Origin: an uncultured Pelagibacteraceae bacterium
GTDB lineage: Bacteria > Pseudomonadota > Alphaproteobacteria > Pelagibacterales > Pelagibacteraceae
Direction of reading: 5' to 3'
DNA length: 48,028 bases
Assembly: GCA_902603045.1 (NCBI GenBank)
Contig: CACKTH010000003.1
Location: 1-48,028 of the forward strand
In this document: positions 33,965 to 42,353 of the stretch, one piece after another
Position numbering within the stretch: the first letter of the stretch is position 1
How the letters are laid out: each line of letters opens with the position of its first letter
Made by a program: the position numbers and the translations under genes
Notes under the pieces: model-generated
Databases searched by the model: none
The model's input: the letters and a program-made list of their open reading frames with translations, nothing else
What the model was told of the DNA's origin: nothing

Positions 33965-35404
33965 TTATTTTAAAGCGTTAACAAAAAATGGGACAGCTAT
34001 TTCAACAGTTTCTTTTCCATGATCTCCACCAATTGTAGTTCCCCTTTCTCCACATTTTTTGTACATTTTAACATACAGCTGTCTATATAATTTATTCGCA
34101 GCACCTGGTTTTGTAGATGCCTTCTCAAATTTTTCCCTCCATTTTTTTAAATCCATATTAAAGGCTTCTTTAAAAATATCGGTTTGTTTTTCATGAATAA
34201 ACCCATCGTCATTCATAACCCACCCTTCAGGAACATAAATTTCACATTTATTAAAATGTACACAATTAGCGCAGTTGTTAGCAGGTGCATCAGTATAAAA
34301 GTCATGGTGCCAACCTTCTTTTACAATTACCTCAACATCGCCTCCAGCTTTTTTCATTTTTTCCGCATAAGCAACACAAAACTTTGCAAGTGTATAATCA
34401 TCAGCACCTCCAAGTAAAAATAATATTTTTGCAGGAGTTGGGGTTGGTTTATCAAATGCTACATTAAAACAATCTGGAGCCATTGGAAGTGAAGCTTTGT
34501 AATAATTTTCTTTTCCAAGAATTACATCTGAGTATTTTTTCTCTACTGCCATATTTGAAGCACTTCCACCTCTTGATAAACCTGTAATACCTAATTTTTT
34601 TGCATCAACTCTTGGGTGTTGATCCAGTATTTTATAAGCTACTAAAGCATCTAGCTCTCCAGCATTTACAGAAACTTTACCTTGATCAGAACCTGTACTT
34701 TTTGCTCCTCTACCTGTAAAACTATCTATTTCAAAAATACCAATATTGTTTTTTAAAAGTTGATTTCTAAAATCGTTACGCCAAGACTGAGTTGGAGATG
34801 TAAAGCTACTGGGCCCTCCGCTACCATGAGCAACTACAACAACTGGTAAATTTTTACCTTCCTTTGGTAAAATTAATTTTCCAGATATCTCAACAGGTGA
34901 ATTTACATAAGATCCATTGATTATTGGTAAGGGAATACCAGGATTGTAGCTAGTAAATTTTATTATTTCCTCTGTTGCTTCACTTAAATACTTTAAAGGG
35001 GTGAAATGTTGTGGACGATCAACTTTAAAAAACCTACCTTTACATCTCCAAGGTTTATCAAATGGCATTCTAGCTTTTAAGGTAGCTTCATTTCCATTAA
35101 TAAATTCACCTCTAATTTTTAGTCTTTGTGGACCCCACTTCGATTTCCAACTTTGTGTTATAAAAACTTTATTATCTTTAATTGTACCCTCAAATTTTAT
35201 ATTTTCTTTATCCCAGTGCTTTATATCAAAAGGTCCTAATTGAAATTTATTATTTTCAACATTAACAACATAAGCAGCCTCAGCCCATTCCCATTTACCT
35301 TGTTTGCAAAGAAGATCTATTTTCCATGAATTAGGATATTGCTCAGCCGTAAGATTATTATTCCAAAGTAATGATAAAATAATTAGAATTATAATTTTTT
35401 TCAT
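33965..35404 (-). CDS. exported alpha/beta hydrolase, dienelactone-hydrolase-like
   Basis: 479 residues: signal peptide 1-20, an N-terminal beta-rich domain of about 100 residues with no recognised name, then an alpha/beta hydrolase. The hydrolase shows the oxyanion region VVVAHGSGGPSS (188-200), nucleophile S277 in GITGLSRGGSAS, acid D335/D336 in LLGGADDYT, and His366/367 in WHHDFY. A Cys-rich insertion (NNCANCVHFNKC) follows the catalytic His. Probably an esterase or lactonase in the periplasm. Its ATG overlaps the mtnP stop (ATGA), tying it to the salvage operon. Confidence 0.85.
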   Translation of the reverse strand: MKKIIILIILSLLWNNNLTAEQYPNSWKIDLLCKQGKWEWAEAAYVVNVENNKFQLGPFDIKHWDKENIKFEGTIKDNKVFITQSWKSKWGPQRLKIRGEFINGNEATLKARMPFDKPWRCKGRFFKVDRPQHFTPLKYLSEATEEIIKFTSYNPGIPLPIINGSYVNSPVEISGKLILPKEGKNLPVVVVAHGSGGPSSFTSPTQSWRNDFRNQLLKNNIGIFEIDSFTGRGAKSTGSDQGKVSVNAGELDALVAYKILDQHPRVDAKKLGITGLSRGGSASNMAVEKKYSDVILGKENYYKASLPMAPDCFNVAFDKPTPTPAKILFLLGGADDYTLAKFCVAYAEKMKKAGGDVEVIVKEGWHHDFYTDAPANNCANCVHFNKCEIYVPEGWVMNDDGFIHEKQTDIFKEAFNMDLKKWREKFEKASTKPGAANKLYRQLYVKMYKKCGERGTTIGGDHGKETVEIAVPFFVNALK

Positions 35405-36273
35405 TTATTAAGTACCCTTCCTGCAATTGTTTTTAATTTATCTTTAGTTTTTTGTGTTCTTTTTTCTGGAGCAGTAATTATTGCTACATCTAAGCAATTA
35501 TTAGTTGGGTCATTAGGATCAATGTGATTTTCAAAGTTCTCTATCAAGTTTTTAATCATATTTTTAGCTTTTGCAGCATTATCTAAGAGCACTTTTATAA
35601 CTCGTTGAACATCAACATTTTCATGATCTGGATGCCAGCAATCATAATCTGTTACCATCGATACCGAAGCATATCTAATTTCTGCTTCTCTTGCTAGTTT
35701 AGCTTCTGGCATATTTGTCATTCCAATAACATCTGCTTTCCATGATCTATATAAATTTGATTCTGCTAATGTAGAAAATTGTGGACCTTCCATAACAACA
35801 TAAGTTCCACTTCTTTGATAAGGTATACTCTCTTTATTAATTGCATCCTCACAAGCATTCATCAGCCCATTTGAAGTTGGATGGGCCATTGATACATGAG
35901 CTACAATTTCATCATCAAAAAAGGTTTTATTCCGAGCAAAAGTTCTATCGATAAACTGATCAACAATTACAAATTTTCCTGGCGGTAAATCTTCCTTTAA
36001 CGATCCAACAGCTGAAACGGAAACTATATCTGTGATACCAAGTTGTTTAAGTGAGTCAATATTGGCTCTAAAATTTATTTTTGAAGGAGAAATAAAATGA
36101 CCTTTTCCATGTCTTGGTAAAAAAAAAATTTCTTTATTATTATATTTAGCTTTTAATATTAAATCTGAGGGTTTTCCCCATGGAGTAATTAAATCTAGAG
36201 TTTCTCTATCTTTAAACTCTTCAATGTCATATAGGCCACTTCCACCAATAATTGCCAATTTATTATTTGCCAT
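35401..36273 (-). CDS. mtnP: S-methyl-5'-thioadenosine phosphorylase
   Basis: Phosphorolysis of methylthioadenosine to adenine and methylthioribose-1-phosphate. 290 residues: LAIIGGSGLYDIEEF (6-20), FLPRHGKGHFISPSKINFRA, VSAVGSLKEDLPPGKFV, VVMEGPQFSTLAES, DVIGMTNMPEAKLARE and VTDYDCW with the Asp that selects 6-aminopurines. The divergent apt gene, 28 bases away, would recycle the adenine released. Gene order after it: hydrolase, HExxH protein, mtnA, aldolase, speDE. Confidence 0.95.
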   Translation of the reverse strand: MANNKLAIIGGSGLYDIEEFKDRETLDLITPWGKPSDLILKAKYNNKEIFFLPRHGKGHFISPSKINFRANIDSLKQLGITDIVSVSAVGSLKEDLPPGKFVIVDQFIDRTFARNKTFFDDEIVAHVSMAHPTSNGLMNACEDAINKESIPYQRSGTYVVMEGPQFSTLAESNLYRSWKADVIGMTNMPEAKLAREAEIRYASVSMVTDYDCWHPDHENVDVQRVIKVLLDNAAKAKNMIKNLIENFENHIDPNDPTNNCLDVAIITAPEKRTQKTKDKLKTIAGRVLNK

Positions 36274-36301
36274 ATATTTATTTAGATTATATTTAAGTTT
36301 T

Positions 36302-36829
36302 ATGGATTTAAAAGAACATATTAGGTCAATTCAAGACTATCCTAAAAAGGGAATTCTATTTAGAGACATCACAACTCTCATAAAAAATGAAAAGGCATTT
36401 AAAGAATGTATCAACAAAATTGTTGAAAGATCAAAAAAATTTAATTTTGATAAAATAGCAGCTGTAGAATCTAGAGGTTTTGTATTTGCTTCTGCTATTT
36501 CATATATCTTAGATAAGCCATTTATAATGTTAAGAAAAAAAAATAAATTACCTGCAGAAGTACACTCTGTTGATTTTGAGCTAGAGTATGGAACTGCAAC
36601 CATTGAAGTTCACAAAGATTCTTTCAATGAAAACGATAATGTATTAATTATTGATGACTTAATTGCTACGGGAGGTACCGCAGAAGCGGCTGCTAAATTA
36701 ATTGAAATATCAAAAAGCAAAGTTGCAGGATTTATTTTTGTAATTAATCTATTTGATCTTAGTGGTACTGATAATCTTTTAAAAAAAGGATATAAAGTTG
36801 AAAATCTTTTAGATTTTCCTGGTCATTGA
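36302..36829 (+). CDS. apt: adenine phosphoribosyltransferase
   Basis: Makes AMP from adenine and PRPP. 175 residues from the ATG at 36302; a longer open frame from 36224 overlaps mtnP and is rejected because MDLKEHIRSIQDYPKKGILF is the normal APT start. Motifs are FRDITTLIKN, AAVESRGFVFASAI, LRKKNKLPAEV and the PRPP loop VLIIDDLIATGGTAEAA. The stop is immediately followed by the encoded CCA end of the convergent tRNA-Met gene. Confidence 0.95.
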   Translation: MDLKEHIRSIQDYPKKGILFRDITTLIKNEKAFKECINKIVERSKKFNFDKIAAVESRGFVFASAISYILDKPFIMLRKKNKLPAEVHSVDFELEYGTATIEVHKDSFNENDNVLIIDDLIATGGTAEAAAKLIEISKSKVAGFIFVINLFDLSGTDNLLKKGYKVENLLDFPGH

Positions 36830-36906
36830 TGGTAGCGGGAAGTGGGATCGAACCACTGACCTCGGGCTTATGAGTCCCGCGCTCTAACCAACTGAGCTAC
36901 CCCGCC
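36830..36906 (-). tRNA. tRNA-Met (CAT anticodon)
   Basis: 77 bases with encoded CCA. Acceptor GGCGGGG pairs with TCCCGCT (G-U at both ends). D arm GCTC-AGTTGGTTA-GAGC, anticodon stem CGGGA/GCCCG region with loop CTCATAA (anticodon CAT), T arm AGTGG-TTCGATC-CCACT, discriminator A. The G-T mismatch-type first pair and the lack of three G-C pairs at the anticodon stem end argue against initiator. Elongator Met is likelier than Ile-lysidine, but CAT alone does not decide it. Confidence 0.93.
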
Positions 36907-36957
36907 GTAAATAATTGTTGGTTTATACTACTTTTATTTTTTGTTGCAAACAAGATT

Positions 36958-37071
36958 TCACTTACTCTTTTTCTTATCTTTTTTAATTTTTCTTTTTTCC
37001 TTAATAGAAAGTTTGGCTTTTTTCATTACACTAGAGTCTTTAAATGATTTACCACTATATCTTTTTGACAT
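36958..37071 (-). CDS. 37-residue highly basic protein
   Basis: Small open frame MSKRYSGKSFKDSSVMKKAK and a Lys-rich tail ending KKDKKKSK; 15 Lys and 2 Arg of 37 residues. Its ATG directly follows the stop of the secreted-protein gene (TAAATG), so translation is probably coupled. Length, charge and position suggest a nucleic-acid or ribosome-associated peptide, but I do not recognise a family. It could also be a chance frame in AT-rich DNA. Confidence 0.55.
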   Translation of the reverse strand: MSKRYSGKSFKDSSVMKKAKLSIKEKRKIKKDKKKSK

Positions 37072-37521
37072 TTAATTAATTTGTTCAAAGAACTTATCTT
37101 TTAATTGGTAGGTAAAAGGATATTCTTTTCCAAGTGGTTGAAATTTAGTCTTAATTACTATTACGTTTTGCTTATCAAGTTTAAATTTCCATGTTAATTT
37201 AATGTCACCTGAAAACACTCTTAATCTACCTAAATTTGTAAATCTCCATCCATCTTCTGAAATGACTTTTCCATCTTGGTATCTCTTGTAATTCTTTTCA
37301 TCGAATATATAAGTTACAACACCTTGATTTCTCTCATCTTCTAATGTTATTGCATAATTATTTAAAAACTCTGCTGTTTGAGATTTATTCAAACTTTTTT
37401 TGGATATTGATTTTAAAAAGTCGGTTGTTTTGTCAATGGTTTCATCTATCTTATCTTTGGCTATCGATATCGATGACAAAAAAAGAAAAATAAAAAGAAT
37501 AGTAAATATTTTTTTAAACAT
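37072..37521 (-). CDS. secreted protein of unknown function
   Basis: 149 residues with a clear signal peptide (1-21, ending SISIA-K). The mature part is a helix (about 22-60) followed by beta strands (VVTYIFDEKNYKRYQDGKVI, then RLRVFSGDIKLTWKFKLDK). No Cys and no catalytic motif seen. Six bases downstream of the AEC carrier gene, so it is likely the tail of that operon. Confidence 0.7.
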   Translation of the reverse strand: MFKKIFTILFIFLFLSSISIAKDKIDETIDKTTDFLKSISKKSLNKSQTAEFLNNYAITLEDERNQGVVTYIFDEKNYKRYQDGKVISEDGWRFTNLGRLRVFSGDIKLTWKFKLDKQNVIVIKTKFQPLGKEYPFTYQLKDKFFEQIN

Positions 37522-37527
37522 AATTAT

Positions 37528-38451
37528 TTAACTTAATAAATTTATAGTAAATAAAAAGGTAAATATTGAAGCAAATGTTGAAATGAATATTGCCTTGATA
37601 ATATTTTCAGGACTTACATTATATGCAGAGCACATAACAATTGAGGTGGCTCCACATGGGCCAACACTAACCAACAAAGCTCCAGTAAAATTAATTGGAT
37701 TTGACAAGCTAAAGAATGTGTACCCTAAAATTAGCAAAATCAGTGGTGAGATAATAAGTTTTAATATTGAAATACTGATTGTTAATTTATTGAAAACTTT
37801 TTTTGAATAAAAAGATAGAATAATACCAATTGTAAATAAACCAACTGGCATCACACATGCCGCTAGTCTTTGTAGAATATACTCAAATGGGGTTTCGTCT
37901 ATATTAATCTTTGAAATTCTTAATATCAATCCAATCAATATTGCTAATATCATTGGATTTAATATTAAATTTCTCAAAAACTGAAATAATTTAATTCTTT
38001 TTTTTACAGTAAGTTCTAAAAAGAAACTAACTATGGATAATAAAACTACACTATCCATTAAAATAATACCTGATATTTGTGTTATTGTACTTCCTGCAAA
38101 GAATATTTCGGCAACAGGTAAAACTAATATTACGTGATTGGATAAAGCAACAGTTAGGGCCCAAATAATAGATTCTTGCATTGATCTTTTGAAAGTATTT
38201 TTGGTTAATAAGAAAGCAAATATTCCACTCATTAATTGCATTAAAAAATATGATGAAATTTGAGATACATCTATTTCCCCGACATCACTTTGCGCAACTA
38301 GTTTTATTATTAAAGCTGGAACTGCGATATAAAATGAAAATAAATTAAATATTCTAGCCTTTTGTAAATCAAATATTTTAATATATCCTAAAAGATAACC
38401 AATAAGAGTAATACCTATAAATGGTGTTAAGCCTAGAAATACCTGAAACAT
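37528..38451 (-). CDS. AEC family transporter
   Basis: Auxin-efflux-carrier-type secondary transporter, 307 residues, about ten membrane segments in two halves. N-terminus FQVFLGLTPFIGITLIGYLL, with the conserved LFSFYIAVPALIIK in helix 2 and the C-terminal SVGPCGATSIVMCSAYNVSP. Bacterial relatives move malonate, malate or other organic acids. Overlaps the dioxygenase stop by one base, so it likely exports or imports the compound handled by the two enzymes upstream. Confidence 0.9.
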   Translation of the reverse strand: MFQVFLGLTPFIGITLIGYLLGYIKIFDLQKARIFNLFSFYIAVPALIIKLVAQSDVGEIDVSQISSYFLMQLMSGIFAFLLTKNTFKRSMQESIIWALTVALSNHVILVLPVAEIFFAGSTITQISGIILMDSVVLLSIVSFFLELTVKKRIKLFQFLRNLILNPMILAILIGLILRISKINIDETPFEYILQRLAACVMPVGLFTIGIILSFYSKKVFNKLTISISILKLIISPLILLILGYTFFSLSNPINFTGALLVSVGPCGATSIVMCSAYNVSPENIIKAIFISTFASIFTFLFTINLLS

Positions 38452-39239
38452 TATTGAACAGTGATTCTATGCATAATTCTATCTCCTTTAAAAGCTGTTG
38501 CCTGATGAAGCATAGATCTATTGTCCCAAATGGCTAATTGGTTTTTTTCCCACTCCAAAGAATATTGAAAACTTTTTTTTAATTGGTGTTTAAATAAATA
38601 AGTTTTTAATTTTTTATCAATTTTACTGTTATCAAAACGAATAAAGTGTCCTGGACTACAATATAAAGTATATTTACTGTTTATTTTTCTTATTAATTTA
38701 TGCTTTGAAATAAGTTCTTTAGCTTTTTTTCCCTTTTCTTTTTCCCTTTCCAATCTTGTTACAGATATAGGTCCTTCTGATGAAAATATACATTTTTCAT
38801 TTTTAAACTTTTTTTTAAAGTTGGCTGGTAATTTTTCATAAGCTAAATATTGAGAACAGAAATCTGTGTTTGCCTTACCTTTTTTTGGGACTAATTTAGA
38901 TAACAACATTGTAAATCTAGGTGGTTTTTTTGTATAAATTGAGTCTGTATGAAATTGTTCACCAAAACTAGGACCCTTATCAGTAGATTTTCTTTGAACA
39001 ACAGTTATTTGAGGATATTTTTTATTCAATCCTTTTAGTCGTGGATAGTTTGCGAGTTTTCCAAATTTTTTTGCAAATTTTACATAATGATCAGAATTTA
39101 ATTTTTGGTTTCTAAAATAGATCATCCCATATTTTGAAAGAGCAGATTTTATTTTTTTTAATGTAGAATTATTAATATTATTTAAATCACAGATTAATTC
39201 CGCACCTATATTTTTTTTATTAGGAATAATTTTAAGCAT
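38451..39239 (-). CDS. TauD/TfdA-family Fe(II)/2-oxoglutarate dioxygenase
   Basis: 262 residues. Facial triad H97 and D99 in EQFHTDSIY and distal H245 in DNRSMLHQAT, with R258 for 2-oxoglutarate near the C-terminus. GMIYFRNQKLNSDHYVKFA is the usual N-terminal helix. TauD relatives oxidise taurine, halo- or aryloxy-acids and many other compounds. Here it overlaps by eight bases with a fluoroacetate-dehalogenase-like gene, suggesting breakdown of a shared substrate. Confidence 0.9.
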   Translation of the reverse strand: MLKIIPNKKNIGAELICDLNNINNSTLKKIKSALSKYGMIYFRNQKLNSDHYVKFAKKFGKLANYPRLKGLNKKYPQITVVQRKSTDKGPSFGEQFHTDSIYTKKPPRFTMLLSKLVPKKGKANTDFCSQYLAYEKLPANFKKKFKNEKCIFSSEGPISVTRLEREKEKGKKAKELISKHKLIRKINSKYTLYCSPGHFIRFDNSKIDKKLKTYLFKHQLKKSFQYSLEWEKNQLAIWDNRSMLHQATAFKGDRIMHRITVQ

Positions 39240-40107
39240 TTTTTAAAAAGAAACTTTTTAATTGTTTAATTGTTTCTTTGGGATTTTGCTCTGGTATAAA
39301 ATGTCCAGATTTAACAGCGACTCCTGAGACTTTTTTATTTGAATATTTTTGCCAAACTTTAATTGGTTTAAATTGTTTGCCTATAACACCATTTTTTCCC
39401 CATAAAACTTGAACAGGAATATTTAATTTTTTCTTTCGATCATGTCTGTCATGATCAAGATCAATAGTAGCAGATGCTCTATAATCCTCACATGATCCAT
39501 GTATTCTCTTTGGTTGCTTAAAGCACTTTAGATAACCCTCTTCGACTTTTCCAAATTTATGATTCCCGGACCATTTATCTAAACAATTCTTCATCCATTT
39601 TCTAGGATCACTCATTATCATTCTTTCTGGTAACCATTTTGGTTGAATTAAGAAAAACCAATGAAAGTAAGCTTTTGCAAAATCTCTAGTTGTTAGTTCA
39701 TACATATCTAATGTTGGACAAATATCTAATACACTTAGAGCTAGCACGTTTTTTCTGTGGTCTCTTGCCAATCTATGAGCAACTCTTCCACCTCTATCAT
39801 GACCTGCAACAAAAAATTTTGTATATCCTAATTTTACCATCATTTGTTTCATGTCGTTTGCCATTTCTCTTTTTGAATAATTAAAATGTTTATTATCAGA
39901 CGGTGGGGCTAAACTGTCTCCATAACCTCTTAGGTCAGCTGCAATAACTGTAAAGTATTTTGACAACTCAGGAGCAGTTTTGTGCCACATTAAATGTGTT
40001 TGAGGGTAACCATGAAGTAATAATAAAGGAGGACCATCACCTTTGACTTTGCAAAAGACTTTCCCTTTTTTTACTTTTACGTATCTGCTCTTAAATCCTT
40101 CAAACAT
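39232..40107 (-). CDS. alpha/beta hydrolase, fluoroacetate dehalogenase-like
   Basis: 291 residues. HGYPQTHLMW (32-41) gives the oxyanion loop. The nucleophile is D104 in AGHDRGGRVAHRLA, with R105 and R108 as carboxylate-binding arginines, acid D128 in LSVLDICP, H149-W150 in YFHWFFL, Y209 in CEDYRA, and base H269 in SGHFIPEQ. These match, in order and nearly in spacing, the catalytic triad, Arg pair and halide-binding His-Trp-Tyr of fluoroacetate dehalogenases. Epoxide hydrolases and haloalkane dehalogenases are close relatives, but the Arg pair and HW favour haloacetate. First gene of the operon with the TauD-like and AEC genes. Confidence 0.87.
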   Translation of the reverse strand: MFEGFKSRYVKVKKGKVFCKVKGDGPPLLLLHGYPQTHLMWHKTAPELSKYFTVIAADLRGYGDSLAPPSDNKHFNYSKREMANDMKQMMVKLGYTKFFVAGHDRGGRVAHRLARDHRKNVLALSVLDICPTLDMYELTTRDFAKAYFHWFFLIQPKWLPERMIMSDPRKWMKNCLDKWSGNHKFGKVEEGYLKCFKQPKRIHGSCEDYRASATIDLDHDRHDRKKKLNIPVQVLWGKNGVIGKQFKPIKVWQKYSNKKVSGVAVKSGHFIPEQNPKETIKQLKSFFLKNA

Positions 40108-40229
40108 TTATTTATTTTAATTTATATATTAATAATTCAATCAGTAATTTTAAAATTGTTCAAATACAACGTTAATAAGGTCAATTATTAAATTGAATTA
40201 TCATTCATTGAATGTATACCTTCATTTTT
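40108..40229. promoter_or_regulatory. divergent intergenic region, dehalogenase-like / GMP reductase
   Basis: About 120 bases of AT-rich DNA between divergent starts, so both promoters must lie here. It contains the perfect 12-bp palindrome AATTTTAAAATT (40146-40157) and the inverted pair CAATTATTAAATTG near 40181-40194. Either could be a chance feature of AT-rich DNA. No riboswitch fold is evident. Confidence 0.35.
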
Positions 40230-41264
40230 GTGAGAATTGAAGAAGAGCTAAAACTAGATTATTCCGACGTACTTTTTAGACCTAAAAGAAGCACTCTTAA
40301 AAGTAGAAAAGATGTTAACTTAAAGAGAACTTATCGTTTTAAATACAGTAAAAACGAATGGTCTGGAATTCCTATAATGGCTGCTAATATGGATGGTGTA
40401 GGTGTACTTGGTGTTGCCGAAAAATTATCTGGATATGGAATGATCACATGTTTAACAAAACAGCATGATATTAAAAAAATAAAACAATTTAAAAAAATTA
40501 AATCAATATATCCAAATGTAGCTTTAAGTATTGGAACAAAAAAAGAAGATTTTCAAAATTTAGATAAAGTTTTAAAAGAATTTAGTTTTATTAAATTCAT
40601 TTGTATTGACGTTGCAAATGGTTACTCAGAACATTTTAGTAAATTTTTAAAATCTGTAAGAGATAAATATCCAACAAAAACAATAATTGCTGGTAATGTT
40701 GTTACAGCTGATATGACTCAAGAATTAATTTTATCGGGTGCAGATATTGTTAAAGTTGGAATTGGACCAGGAAGTGTTTGTACGACACGTATACAAACTG
40801 GAGTTGGATATCCTCAGTTAAGTGCAGTAATAGAATGTGCCGATGCAGCTCATGGGTTAGGTGCACATATCATTGCAGACGGTGGATGTACATGCCCAGG
40901 TGACGTTGCTAAAGCATTTGGTGGAGGAGCTGATTTTGTTATGCTTGGAGGAATGTTTGCAGGTCATGATGAAGGCAAAGGAAAATTGGTAAAATCTAAT
41001 GGCTCAAAGTATGTTGAATTTTACGGATCAAGTTCTGAAACTGCAAATAACAAACATTATGGTGGTCTATCTGATTATAGAAGTAGCGAAGGCAGAACAG
41101 TAAGAGTTAAGTACCGTGGTAAAATTAATGATACCATTTTAAATATTTTAGGTGGTGTTAGAAGCAGTTGTACATATGTTGGAGCGCCCTCTTTAAAACA
41201 ATTAAGTAAGTGCACAACTTTTGTAAGAGTTACTAAGCAATTTAACGATACTTTCACTAAATAA
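40230..41264 (+). CDS. guaC: GMP reductase
   Basis: NADPH-dependent deamination of GMP to IMP. The GTG at 40230 gives (M)[20 protein letters not shown], the same start as GuaC of other bacteria. An ATG six codons upstream (40212) is also open. 344 residues with GPGSVCTTR (catalytic Cys at about 184), [47 protein letters not shown] and the GMP-reductase flap [16 protein letters not shown] dehydrogenase is excluded by length, the absence of CBS domains, and the CDVAK-type motif. Confidence 0.93.
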   Translation: MRIEEELKLDYSDVLFRPKRSTLKSRKDVNLKRTYRFKYSKNEWSGIPIMAANMDGVGVLGVAEKLSGYGMITCLTKQHDIKKIKQFKKIKSIYPNVALSIGTKKEDFQNLDKVLKEFSFIKFICIDVANGYSEHFSKFLKSVRDKYPTKTIIAGNVVTADMTQELILSGADIVKVGIGPGSVCTTRIQTGVGYPQLSAVIECADAAHGLGAHIIADGGCTCPGDVAKAFGGGADFVMLGGMFAGHDEGKGKLVKSNGSKYVEFYGSSSETANNKHYGGLSDYRSSEGRTVRVKYRGKINDTILNILGGVRSSCTYVGAPSLKQLSKCTTFVRVTKQFNDTFTK

Positions 41265-42338
41265 ATGAAAGAGTATTCTATAGCTTCTATTGCTGGTGAC
41301 GGCATTGGAAAAGAAGTTGTACCTGAAGCGAAAAAAATTTTAAAAGAAATTTCTCAGCAACATCAATTTAAATTAAATATAGAAGATTATGATTTCGCAT
41401 CATGTGATTATTACGAAAAGCATGGAAAAATGATGCCAGATGACTGGAAAGATAAATTAACAAAACACGATGCAATTTTTTTTGGTGCGGTTGGTATGCC
41501 AGAAAAATACCCTGACCACATAACACTTTGGGGATCATTGTTGAAATTTAGAAGAGAGTTTGATCAATTTATCAACTTAAGACCTGTAAAACTTTTTGAA
41601 GGTGTAAATGCTCCATTAGCTAATAAAAAACCAGGTGATATTGACATGATAATTGTTAGAGAAAATACTGAAGGCGAATATTCGTCAGTTGGTGGAAGAA
41701 TGTATCAGGGAACTGATAGAGAAGTTGTTATTCAAGAGACAATTATGTCAAAATATGGAATAGATAGAGTACAACAATTTGCATTTGAATTAGCTAAAAA
41801 AAGAAAAAGAAAAAAACTAACAAGTGCAACAAAATCAAATGGAATATCAATTACAATGCCTTATTGGGACGAAAGATTTAATGAGAATAAAAAGAATTAT
41901 TCTGATGTAGAAACTGATCAGTACCATATAGATATATTAGCTGCTAGATTTGTTCTAAGTCCTGAACGTTTTGATGTGATAGTCGCATCAAACCTTTTTG
42001 GAGACATTTTATCAGATCTAGGACCGGCTTGTACTGGAACAATTGGAATTGCACCGTCTGGAAATATAAATCCAACGAATAAGTATCCATCATTATTTGA
42101 ACCTGTACATGGATCTGCGCCAGATATTGCGGGTCAAGGGATAGCTAATCCAGTAGGACAAATTTGGTCAGCTGCAATGATGCTAGATTATTTAGGTGAA
42201 AAAGAAGCTTCTGATAGAATAGTAAAATCAATTGAATTAACACTTAAAGATAAAAACAGTCGAACAAAAGATCTTCAAGGCTCTAGTAATACAGAACAGT
42301 GCTCAAAAAAAATTTTAGATAATCTTAGTTCAGTCTAA
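41265..42338 (+). CDS. tartrate dehydrogenase / D-malate dehydrogenase-like enzyme
   Basis: NAD-dependent oxidative decarboxylase of the isopropylmalate/isocitrate dehydrogenase family, 357 residues. IASIAGDGIGKEVVPEAKKI opens the fold. LWGSLLKFRREFDQFINLRPV and VRENTEGEYSSVGGRMYQGT are the substrate segments of the TtuC/DmlA group rather than LeuB. The NAD site is ATKSNGIS-TMPYW, ASNLFGDILSDLGPA and FEPVHGSAPDIAGQGIANP. Starts immediately after the guaC stop. Substrate may be D-malate or tartrate. Confidence 0.92.
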   Translation: MKEYSIASIAGDGIGKEVVPEAKKILKEISQQHQFKLNIEDYDFASCDYYEKHGKMMPDDWKDKLTKHDAIFFGAVGMPEKYPDHITLWGSLLKFRREFDQFINLRPVKLFEGVNAPLANKKPGDIDMIIVRENTEGEYSSVGGRMYQGTDREVVIQETIMSKYGIDRVQQFAFELAKKRKRKKLTSATKSNGISITMPYWDERFNENKKNYSDVETDQYHIDILAARFVLSPERFDVIVASNLFGDILSDLGPACTGTIGIAPSGNINPTNKYPSLFEPVHGSAPDIAGQGIANPVGQIWSAAMMLDYLGEKEASDRIVKSIELTLKDKNSRTKDLQGSSNTEQCSKKILDNLSSV

Positions 42339-42353
42339 AATTTAATCAAAATT

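Noticed and set aside
40146..40157. Palindrome AATTTTAAAATT as a possible operator
   Set aside because: An all-AT 12-mer palindrome is expected often by chance at this composition; no second copy or regulator gene is nearby.
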